Source: Thraustochytrium sp. TN22 (Eukaryota > Sar > Bigyra > Thraustochytrida > Thraustochytriidae). Taken from it: a DNA stretch of 64,000 bases. Position 1 is the stretch's first letter, and each line of letters opens with the position of its first letter. The stretch is from contig JABLUY010000063.1 of NCBI GenBank assembly GCA_013306675.1, positions 1-64,000 on the forward strand. The letters are read 5' to 3'. A program made the position numbers and the translations under genes. The notes under the pieces were generated by a model. It searched no databases. It worked only from the letters and a program-made list of their open reading frames with translations, and was not told where the DNA came from. Shown in pieces: positions 56,408 to 64,000 of the stretch.

Positions 56408-56515
56408 TTAGGGCGCGAGCCACGGCGAGCGTGGCTGTTGCTAGATTCTAACTTTCGCCGCGCAGAGGTTTCCACTACGTCTGGGCGTGCGGATGGCGCG
56501 TCACTCCACGCTGGC

Positions 56516-56911
56516 TCAGAGCGAGTCCTTCTTGCTGAGCGCGAGGCGCTGGACGACGCGCTCGCCGGTGCGCGCGGCGGCCTCGAAGCGCTTCTGCTTC
56601 ATGATGGCGTCCTTGAGTGCGCGCGAGGCGCCCACGGAGACGCCAGCTGCCTTGAAGTCGCCGTCCGTGAGCTTGTACAGGAGGCCAAGGTTGACGACCT
56701 GCGCCTCCTTGAGCGCGCTGATGGTCTCCGTGGAGAAGTCCGCCAGGCCCACATCGCGCATGGCGTCCGACACGAAGTCGTCGATGCCTACGGCGGAGGT
56801 CGCCTCTACCGTGAGCGGGCGCACCAACGCCAGCTGCTTCTGCTGCTGCGTCGTCAGCGCGCCGCCGCGCACCGCGCCGCGCCGCGCCGCAGAGAACCCG
56901 AATCGCAGCAT
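56516..56911 (-). CDS. Small SAM-like (sterile alpha motif) protein, probably mitochondrial
   Basis: 131 residues. An Arg/Ala-rich N-terminus (MLRFGFSAARRGAVRGG) looks like a mitochondrial presequence. The C-terminal half is helical with a SAM-like core: LGLLYKLTDGDFKAAGV followed by a basic ALKDAIMKQKRF helix. SAM domains mediate protein or RNA contacts; no function is assigned. The small size and convergent, compact position with a 3'-end relic next to it are noted. The start is the first ATG. Confidence 0.65.
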   Translation of the reverse strand: MLRFGFSAARRGAVRGGALTTQQQKQLALVRPLTVEATSAVGIDDFVSDAMRDVGLADFSTETISALKEAQVVNLGLLYKLTDGDFKAAGVSVGASRALKDAIMKQKRFEAAARTGERVVQRLALSKKDSL

Positions 56912-58904
56912 CCTGCTCTCCGCCGGCGAATGCCACTGCGAGCCGCCTGTGTTTTCCTCCCTCGCTGCGGGGTCTGAGATCAGCCAAGCAACGCGCTGCG
57001 ACGAGCCTCGGCTGGAACGAGCGCACGGGGGCGGCTTTGCTGCTGGCGAGGCGAGCTTGCGGGTTTGCCGCTGGCGCGCCGGTTGCGCTTGCCCAGGCTG
57101 GCTGGCTGGCTGGCCGGCAGGCTACTAGCTCTCGGCGGGCGACCGACCGACCGATCGACCGACCAACCGGTTGGTAGCTGGCGATTGGACCCGCACAACG
57201 TTCTGCTCTCGCCTCTGTCCTCTCTCGTTCAATGCTCCCATCTCTGCGCAACGAGGCTGAGTCTGCGCCCGCCGCCGGCGCAACTCGCACCTAGGCGGCC
57301 AGGCCACTGGCACGGCACGGCACCGGCCGGCCGCCGGCGTCAACGACGCGCTGGCTGGTGGCTGGCGGCGGCGGCTAAAGGTTTGCTCAGCATAGCTCCG
57401 TGTGACTAGCTCTAGCTAGCTCTAGAGAGTTGGCGAATCTGGCTGCAGAATCGAAGACGTCCAGAAAAGGCATCTGCGCCTTTTGGTTGATGTGAGTCGA
57501 GACGGAGGCACGCACGTAACTCATGGGTTGCTCAAAGTCTTGCGCCGGACTTGGTTGGCCGCAGTGGCTGGCCGGCCTGCAGACCGCGCAGGTGCGGCGG
57601 CGGCGATGCCGCGTCGCATCACGCCGCTTCGCATCGTTCCATCGCATCTCCGAGAGTCGAGTCTTCGTTGCACTGACATGTGATTCGTTCTAAAAGTCAG
57701 GCAAGCGAGCCTGGTGGGCTGAGCGGTGCCGATTCCCACGACAGACAGACAGCGACACGGAGTCAGAGTGCGTTACAGCTTCACTGTCTTTGTCAAGCTG
57801 GCCTCGGAGTGGACCAGCGCGGACTTTCTTAGTAGCTGAGAGGAGAGTGGCTGGTGGGTCATCCGACTCGATCCTCGCAGTGCGAGCCGGTCGGTCGGCT
57901 AGAAGTGAATAACCAAGTAGGCGCCGCCACCTGGTACCAGCGGCAGGAGCTGCACGCACAACCCGCACTGAAGAAATGGAGCGTCCGAGATGATGTGTGC
58001 GAACCGGCCGAAACCATGCGCATCTCCGAGTCTCGCTTGCCGCCACCGAAGGAATGCACAAATGAAAGGGGCGGGGCGGGGCGGGCTCAAAGCGCGACAG
58101 GACAAGGCTTGTACGGGCTCAGATCGCACACCTTTTGAGACCGCGTGTGCTCTGGTCACCAAAGATGCAGCGTTTCAGAAGGACTCGAGTGCCAGCATGC
58201 AAAGACACGAGTCCTCAGCTCACAGCACGACACGACGACTTACAGAGCGCTCCAGAGCGTGAATGGGGCCGTGCTCCTCTGCAGTTTCATTTATGCGCAG
58301 GCAGGCAGGCAAGGCAGGCAGGCAGGCAAGCAGGACGCAGGCAGGCAGGCACCCCGCTGCCCTGCACGCAGGCGCCTGGAAGTCGAGCTCCCAAACTGCT
58401 TTTCCATCGCTTAACGTTACTCCAGCAGTGCTTTATTAAAAATGCACAGCGCGCAGCACGCAGAGTTCGCGCTCCCAAACTGCATTTCCATCGCTTGCTC
58501 CTTTTCAACTTACTTGCCCAGCAGTGCTTCGGATGCACTGTAGCGCGCTTGCTGCTGCGCTCTGCTTGTGCCGACGCCGGCACCGACACGTGCTTGAGCG
58601 TCCAGTAGCCATCATGATCACGCGCGGCCGCGGCGACGACGTCCCGCCGACCGTGACCTCGACCTCTGGTCCCTCAACTGGGCTGCTGCACGCTCCACCA
58701 ACTTGAAGAAGTTCAAGTTGAAGAGGTGGACGCGCGGCCCGGGCCGCTCAGCAGCGGTTAGGCCGTATCTTGCGCGCGCAGCGGACCCGGCGGCAGATGG
58801 GGCTTGGGAGCGGCGACGCGCCGGGTCCGGTACGCACAAACCACCCGGCGTCGCGAGCCGCAGATCGTCGCGGCGCGCGGCAGAAGGGCATTGCGACCTC
58901 ACGC

Positions 58905-58946
<42 letters not shown>

Positions 58947-59233
58947 ACGGCGTGGAAGGCACTGCAGCAGGCCCGGCGCTGATTTTGAGCGCAGCCTTTG
59001 TCGCGAGGTTCGAAGGCGCGCGTCCGGGACCGGGAGCGCCAGGGCTGGGCCAGCGAGGAGGAGGGCGAGTCCAAGCTCCGCACGCGCGGCGTGCAGCTGT
59101 ACGAGGGAGGCGGCGCGCGGGATACCGGGGAGGCTAGCGAGCAGAGAGGGAGCAGGCCACTAGGGACCTGCGCTCGAAAGCGAGGTTGAGGATACCAGCG
59201 AAGGGCAGGGAGTTCTGAGGAAGCAAGGAGAGG
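56912..59233. other. Gene-poor region with repeats
   Basis: No supported gene in 2.3 kb. Contains a CTAG-rich patch (57405-57430), a (GGCA)n tract (about 58300-58350), a direct repeat (58387-58437 and 58471-58532) and a (GGC)n tract (58908-58943). The last part should contain the Tudor-SN promoter. Confidence 0.5.
58387..58532. repeat. Imperfect direct repeat of about 50 bp
   Basis: GCTCCCAAACTGC then TTTCCATCGCTT occurs at 58387-58412 and 58471-58496, and CCAGCAGTGCTT recurs after each copy (58421 and 58515 areas). Period about 84-94 bp with indels. Confidence 0.75.
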
Positions 59234-62143
59234 ATGGCGACCGGCTTCGCGACGGTGAAGGAGGTGCTGTCGGGCGACACGCTCGTGCTGATTGGGCAGC
59301 CGCAGAATGGGCCACCGCCCGAGCTGCGGCTGACGCTGGCGTCGCTGGCGGCGCCGCGCATGGCGCAAAAGGACAAGGGGCCGGACGAGCCTTTCGCGTG
59401 GCAGTCCCGCGAGTTCCTGCGGCGGATGTGCGTGGGCAAGAGCGTGTCGTTCCAGGTGGAGTACTCGGTGGCGAGCATCAACCGGCAGTTTGGCGCCGTT
59501 CGGCTGATGAACGAGACCAAGGACAACCTGTGCGTGGTGGTGGCGCGCGCCGGGTGGGGCCGCGTGAAGCGCGAGGCTGCTGGGTCGAAGGAGCGAAGCG
59601 CGGACTACGAGCAGATGGTGCGCGCGAACGAGCAGGCGGAGAAGGAGGGCCTGGGCGTGTTCTGCCCGGACCCGTCCGTAGTGGAGGCGTCGGTACGCAA
59701 GGTGAGCTTCGAGCCGGACTCGCCGGAGACGCTGCTGGACAAGATCAAGGGCGAGCCGCAGCGTGCGATCGTGGAGTACGTGCGCGACGGCGCGGCCTTC
59801 AAGGTGGTGCTTGTGGATTCCATGGTATACCTGAACCTTAACCTCGCCGGCGTGCAGTGCCCGCGGGTGAACGGCGCTGGTGGGGACAAGAGCGAGAAGG
59901 AGGCCGGGCAGCCGTTTGGACCGGAGGCCAAGTACTTTACGGAGATGCGCCTGCTGAACCGCGATGTGCACGTGGTGGTGAACGGACTGGACGACCGTTT
60001 GAAGACGTTCTACGGGCGTATCGAACACCCGGCAGGCGACATTGGCGTGGAGCTTCTCAAGAACGGGCTGGGCCGCGTGCTGGACTGGTCGATGCAGTAC
60101 ACGGACATGCAACACGCAACGACGCTCCGCGCGGCGGCGCGGGACGCCAAGGGCGCGCGGCTGCGCATCTGGAAGGACTACGTGGCACCCAAGGTGACTG
60201 GCGCGCAGACGTTCGAGGGCGTGGTCGCGGAAGTCCTGAGCGGCGACACCTTGTACGTGCGCGTGGGCTCGGCCGTGGATCAGGTGGAGGCGCCGTGGAA
60301 GTGCAAGGAGGAGCGCGTGACGCTCTCGTCGATCCGAGCGCCGCGGCTGGGCATGCGCATGCGCGAGGACTCGGGCGAGCCGCTGGCGGCCGAGGCGCGC
60401 GAGCTGCTGCGGTCCAAGACGCTGGGCAAGCGGTGCCAAGTGATGATCGAGTACGAGCGCGCGCCCTCGGACAGCCACGTTGGCATGCAGCCGCGCAAGT
60501 TCGGGTCGGTCTTTGTGCAGACCAAGAAGGGCCAGCTGAATGCGGCGCTCGTGGTGGTGGAGGAGGGCCTGGCCGAGGTGCTGCGGCACCGCGCGGACGA
60601 CGAGCGATCGCAGTTCTACGACGAGCTGGCCGTGGCGCAGGAGGGCGCCAAGGAGAAGCAGCTGGGCCTTTTTGGCCTGGAGACGGCGAACGGCGCCACC
60701 GCGGGCTTCAACGGCGCGGAGGGCAAGAAGGGCAAGAAGAAGCCGCCGGCGCGCGCCATGGTGCCGTCGCGGCCTCTGGACCTGACGGCCAGCAAGGAGC
60801 GCGCACGCGCGCACCTGACGGTGCTGCAGGAGACGAGCTCGCCCGGGCTGGACGCCGGCTCGCACCGCGCCATTGTGGAGTACGTGCACAGCGGCTCCCG
60901 CTTTCGCGTCGTGCTTCCGGGTGCGAACTGTATACTGAACCTGGCTCTGGCTGGCATCACCTCGCCGCAGCGCGCGCGCGCCGCCATGCACGGCCGCCCG
61001 GCCACGGCCGCCGAGCCCTGGGCGCATGAGTCGTACGCGTATGCGCGCGCCATGGCGCTGCAGCGCGATGTCATCGTGGACGTGGAGTCCATGGACAAGG
61101 CCGGCACGGCCATCGGGCAGCTTTGGCTCAAGCGCGGCCAGGACAAGTTCAACCTTGGCGTGCACATGCTCCAAATGGGCCTCGCCACGGTGCACGAGAC
61201 CTCTGTGCGCTACACGCCCATCGGCGAGGAGCTCAAGCGCGAGCTCGCCGCCGCGCAGTCCCGCCGTGTGCGCATGTGGGCCAACTACGTGCCGGAGGCC
61301 GCCGCCGCCGAGGGCGGCCCGGCCATGGCCTGGGGCCCCGGGTCCGCTGCCGCCGCCGCGGGGGGCGCGGCGGCCGCCGGCGCTTCCAAGCCGCTCGAGG
61401 TGCAGACCGTGACCGTGTCGGAGATTGTGGATGGGAGCAACTTCTTCGCGCAGAACCAGGCACCCGCGGCCCAGCAGAAGCTCGCCGACATCACCAAGGC
61501 CATGGCGGACCTTGGCCGCGAGCACGGCCTCCAGCCCAGCGCCGCCAACAACGGCATCGACGAGCCTCGCCGCAACCAGATGATCGCGGCCCTCTTTGAT
61601 GACGGCTCCGGCATGGCCTGGTACCGCGCCCGCATCCTCGGCGTTCTGCGCAGCGGCTCGCAGCCCCGCCTCAGCATCCGCTACGTGGACTTCGGCAACG
61701 AGGGCACGGTCGAGATGGACAGCGTCCGCCCGCTGCCCGATGGCCCGCTCTGCGCCGGCCCGCCCCTTGCGCACGAATGCACGCTCGCTTTCGTCAAGGC
61801 GCCGGGCCTGGACCGCGACTTTGGCCGCGACGCCGCCATGCTCCTTAGCGATCTCGTCTTTGGCAAGCCCGTTACGGCCAAGTTGCACCCGGCCTTCAAC
61901 GACCTCGGCCGTCAGCTCGTCTCGCTGTACGTCAAGTCCGACGCCGACCCCGACGGTCTCTGCGTCGCCGAGGTGCTCCTCCGCGAGGGCCTCGGCTACT
62001 GCGATCGCCGCGACGCGCGCTTCGCGCGCTCCAAGGAGGAGACCGACCTCCTCGCCTCCCTCGAGGCCACCGAGCAGCAGGCCCACCGCAACCACATCAA
62101 CATCTGGCGCTATGGCGACCCTCGTGACGAGGAGGAGATGTGA
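59234..62143 (+). CDS. SND1: Tudor-SN (SND1), staphylococcal nuclease domain protein
   Basis: 969 residues. Four tandem SN-like domains (about 5-160, 172-315, 325-490, 540-690) are followed by a Tudor domain (about 745-845) inserted into a fifth SN fold. Repeated starts are visible: VKEVLSGDTLVLIG, RAIVEYVRDGAAFKVVL, VVAEVLSGDTLYVR and RAIVEYVHSGSRFRVVL. The Tudor core is AWYRARILGV with IRYVDFGNEG, the aromatic cage that binds methyl-Arg. Tudor-SN works in RNA metabolism: transcription co-activation, splicing, stress granules and decay of edited RNA. The layout is the full canonical one with no missing domain. ATG 59234 is the first Met of domain 1. Confidence 0.95.
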   Translation: MATGFATVKEVLSGDTLVLIGQPQNGPPPELRLTLASLAAPRMAQKDKGPDEPFAWQSREFLRRMCVGKSVSFQVEYSVASINRQFGAVRLMNETKDNLCVVVARAGWGRVKREAAGSKERSADYEQMVRANEQAEKEGLGVFCPDPSVVEASVRKVSFEPDSPETLLDKIKGEPQRAIVEYVRDGAAFKVVLVDSMVYLNLNLAGVQCPRVNGAGGDKSEKEAGQPFGPEAKYFTEMRLLNRDVHVVVNGLDDRLKTFYGRIEHPAGDIGVELLKNGLGRVLDWSMQYTDMQHATTLRAAARDAKGARLRIWKDYVAPKVTGAQTFEGVVAEVLSGDTLYVRVGSAVDQVEAPWKCKEERVTLSSIRAPRLGMRMREDSGEPLAAEARELLRSKTLGKRCQVMIEYERAPSDSHVGMQPRKFGSVFVQTKKGQLNAALVVVEEGLAEVLRHRADDERSQFYDELAVAQEGAKEKQLGLFGLETANGATAGFNGAEGKKGKKKPPARAMVPSRPLDLTASKERARAHLTVLQETSSPGLDAGSHRAIVEYVHSGSRFRVVLPGANCILNLALAGITSPQRARAAMHGRPATAAEPWAHESYAYARAMALQRDVIVDVESMDKAGTAIGQLWLKRGQDKFNLGVHMLQMGLATVHETSVRYTPIGEELKRELAAAQSRRVRMWANYVPEAAAAEGGPAMAWGPGSAAAAAGGAAAAGASKPLEVQTVTVSEIVDGSNFFAQNQAPAAQQKLADITKAMADLGREHGLQPSAANNGIDEPRRNQMIAALFDDGSGMAWYRARILGVLRSGSQPRLSIRYVDFGNEGTVEMDSVRPLPDGPLCAGPPLAHECTLAFVKAPGLDRDFGRDAAMLLSDLVFGKPVTAKLHPAFNDLGRQLVSLYVKSDADPDGLCVAEVLLREGLGYCDRRDARFARSKEETDLLASLEATEQQAHRNHINIWRYGDPRDEEEM

Positions 62144-62419
62144 GTCGCAAGTTTCGAGCCGCTACCTACCTACTGCTGCCGCCACTTCATGAGACAACAA
62201 GAGACGTTTGATTGGTCAACTGCATCCCTTGCGCGTTTCTTAAAATGGGCTTGAGAGGGTGCCCTCGGCCCGGGACGTAATACGTGCCGCATGCGAAACA
62301 GCGTGACCTGTCCTACGCGGCGAGCCCTGATGCTTGCTTCCGAGCCACGCACACAAAGCTACACACGTGCGCGACTCTTCTCCTTTCTCACTCGTCTTTT
62401 TGGGTGCACGCCTCGCGCA
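62144..62419. other. Convergent spacer
   Basis: 3' flanks of Tudor-SN (plus) and the small membrane protein (minus). Nothing further recognised. Confidence 0.5.
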
Positions 62420-63148
62420 TCAGACGATGTTGTCATCGTCCGGGTCAGTCCGGGCCGAGGCCGCCTGTGCCGCATCAGGCTTGGGCGAAGACACCATCTG
62501 CGTCTCGTTGGTAGGGTCGCGTGGCTGCGCCGGGCCATCTCGCAGAAATAGAATGTGGAAAAGGATGGGCCAGTCGGGTCGAAAGGTGTTGTGCAGCTCC
62601 TTGTACATCCAGCTGACCAAAACAAAGTTGATAAAGGTCAGCACGATAAATGGAATGCGAATCCCAAGCGTCGCCGCATCGGACGAGTTGCGCATGATGA
62701 AGTCGATGTCGCCGATGATGAGGAAGCCCTCCACGTAAAAGGCGAGAATGAGCGAGTTGCGCGTCACGTCCAGCTCGCGCTTGGCCACACCGACGAGGGT
62801 CTGGTAGCCAAGCAGCGCCGAGACCGTGGTAAGCGCGAAGAAGTCTAGCCGAAAAGGGATCTTGGGCACGACGTGGCCCAGCATAAGAAACTCCAAGACC
62901 ACCTCGGCGAGGAACATGAAGAGCGCGTTCCAGCCGATGACGCTCGCCGCGCGCGTAATGTTGCGGCTCGTGATGTTCGCGTGCGGGTGGCGGCTTCCCT
63001 GCAGCACGTGCGTCACCGCCGTCACGGCCGCCGGCACCACATCGGCCAGCCCCGTCGGCAGCACCTCGCGCAGCTCGTGTTCCAGCTCGCGCTCCAGCCG
63101 CCCCATGTTGCCGCCGCCCACGCGGGACAGCCGCCCGCTGCTCTTCAT
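62420..63148 (-). CDS. Small polytopic membrane protein, unrecognised
   Basis: 242 residues. Charged N-terminus, then about four hydrophobic helices (about 65-90, 105-125, 135-155, 165-190; e.g. ALFMFLAEVVLEFLMLG, IPFIVLTFINFVLVSWMY). The C-terminus is acidic and Pro/Thr-rich. No family motif recognised. The first ATG is used. It diverges from the TCTP gene. Confidence 0.7.
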   Translation of the reverse strand: MKSSGRLSRVGGGNMGRLERELEHELREVLPTGLADVVPAAVTAVTHVLQGSRHPHANITSRNITRAASVIGWNALFMFLAEVVLEFLMLGHVVPKIPFRLDFFALTTVSALLGYQTLVGVAKRELDVTRNSLILAFYVEGFLIIGDIDFIMRNSSDAATLGIRIPFIVLTFINFVLVSWMYKELHNTFRPDWPILFHILFLRDGPAQPRDPTNETQMVSSPKPDAAQAASARTDPDDDNIV

Positions 63149-63933
63149 CGCCTGCGCTGTTCAGCAGCACGGGCCGCGACCTCCGCGCGAGCCGACCCGA
63201 CGCCCAGCCTCTGCGAGCCCGATCGACTCTGCTCGTACCGCCGCAGCCCAGGCTCCGCCCGCCTGCCAGCGTGAGGTCCTGCGCGCGCGCCGCCCTGGCG
63301 ACCGCCGCCTCCGGCGCGTGCACCCACAGACGCCGAGTCGGCGTCGGCCGACAGGAGGGCCGCTCCGGCCGCCACTCGGCCCTGCGCCGCGTGTGCGCAG
63401 CGCGCCCCCGGTGCGCAGCGGTGTGCGACGCCAGGTTGGACTCGGGCAGACCGCCTTAACTGCCACTGCAGAGCTGGTGGGGAGTGCACGCAGGGAAGGT
63501 AAGGCGGGTCGCGGAGGGCTGCGGGGCGCGTGGTTGGCATCTTGCCACCTCGGGCGACGGGGTTCCCTGCAGCGACGTGCAGTTAGCACTGGCCCACATG
63601 GATGTTCTGTGGAGTCGAAGCAGGCTGATGGACTGTGTGGTGGCGAGGGGAAACGGCCTGGGTGGAGGGGGGAAAGCAGGAGAAGACTCGAGGGGGGAGG
63701 CGTGATGGCGGGAATAGGACAGTGGAGGCAGGGGGACTGCGGGAGGCGGGAGAGCGGGACGGCGGCCGCGGCGCCAGCCAGTAGCCTCGAGCGGGTGGCG
63801 CTCGATCGATCGCGCCCGGGCGCGGCCGAGCAGAGCAGCAAAGAGCACGCGGGCAGGCAGAGCGGCGTCGCGAGCGGTAGGCAGGAGAGCAGCAGCGCAG
63901 CGAGGTTCCAGAGCCCCACCCGGCAGCAGCAAG
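63149..63933. promoter_or_regulatory. Divergent promoter region membrane protein / TCTP
   Basis: 785 bp between divergent starts; no gene supported. Presumably holds the strong TCTP promoter. Confidence 0.4.
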
Positions 63934-64000
63934 ATGATCGTGTACACGGACATCGCCTCGGGCGACCAGGTGCTTAGCGACTCCTACGAGCAGGTGCCGC
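63934..64000 (+). CDS. TPT1: Translationally controlled tumour protein (TCTP), N-terminal part
   Basis: Only the first 22 codons lie in the window: MIVYTDIASGDQVLSDSYEQ continues to the edge. The start matches the TCTP N-terminus (MI.Y.D...GDE..SD.Y). TCTP is an abundant cytosolic protein of about 170 residues linked to growth control, translation and calcium or tubulin binding. It runs off the end of the window. Confidence 0.85.
   Translation, partial: MIVYTDIASGDQVLSDSYEQVP

Larger units (their letters stand above)
56122..56515. other. Convergent spacer with relic repeat
   Basis: 3' flanks of CWF19-like (plus) and the SAM-like gene (minus). Holds a duplicated relic of the SAM-like 3' end and two AATAAA hexamers. 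Confidence 0.55.

Noticed and set aside
58748-62095. Minus-strand frame of over 1100 codons opposite Tudor-SN
   Set aside because: Pure shadow of a gene whose domains are all recognised on the plus strand.
1-64000. tRNA or rRNA genes
   Set aside because: I saw no convincing cloverleaf with A/B boxes nor conserved rRNA segments; a covariance scan could still find a tRNA I missed.

Overview
The window reads as nuclear DNA of a GC-rich, intron-poor, ciliated protist. Support comes from eukaryote-only genes: a cullin-1, Tudor-SN, a KDEL-receptor-family protein, protein-only RNase P, the ciliary dynein assembly factor DNAAF5, a CWF19-like splicing factor and TCTP. Two genes have spliceosomal GT-AG introns. 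There is no plastid signature. A heterotrophic stramenopile such as a thraustochytrid or labyrinthulid would fit, but this is inference and no single gene proves it. Most long open frames on the strand opposite real genes are GC-driven shadows and are left out. Start codons were chosen by reading the DNA, because several longest open frames begin only at GTG or TTG.
Layout. 1-3.8 kb: no convincing gene, several simple repeats and palindromes. 3.8-7.3 kb: two tandem paralogues for secreted Cys-rich proteins with an intron at the same phase-2 site, then a stray duplicate of the second gene's 3' end. 8.1-10.7 kb: ALG8-like ER glucosyltransferase with a large low-complexity insertion. 12.6-16.1 kb: signal peptide, LamG/cadherin-like ectodomain, one TM helix and a cytosolic WW domain. 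16.36-18.25 kb (minus): an IS607-type transposon with an open Fanzor/TnpB RNA-guided-nuclease gene and a decayed serine recombinase. 18.4-20.0 kb (minus): a broken XPG/FEN1-like nuclease gene. 20.3-25.2 kb: a secreted or GPI-anchored orphan convergent with a Hook-domain coiled-coil protein.
26.2-32.0 kb: PRORP and DNAAF5 diverge from one GC-rich spacer, and DNAAF5 converges on a small CFAP141-like gene. 32.4-34.6 kb: an F-box-like orphan with one frame disruption. 34.9-39.3 kb: KDEL-receptor-like and cullin-1 genes, divergent. 40.0-45.6 kb: orphan polytopic membrane protein, membrane-anchored aldo-keto reductase, EndoG-type nuclease, all on plus. 46.2-50.65 kb: two tandem GT92-like glycosyltransferases. 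50.7-56.9 kb: SET methyltransferase, metallo-beta-lactamase-fold hydrolase, CWF19-like and a small SAM-like protein. 59.2-64 kb: Tudor-SN, a small membrane protein and the first codons of TCTP.
The strongest find is the IS607/Fanzor element. Its nuclease is open across its full length and lacks the usual RuvC-II glutamate, but has a Glu-Glu pair 45-46 residues downstream, just before the zinc finger. This matches the rearranged active site described for eukaryotic Fanzors. The partner recombinase has lost key parts, so the nuclease seems to have outlived the element's own mobility.
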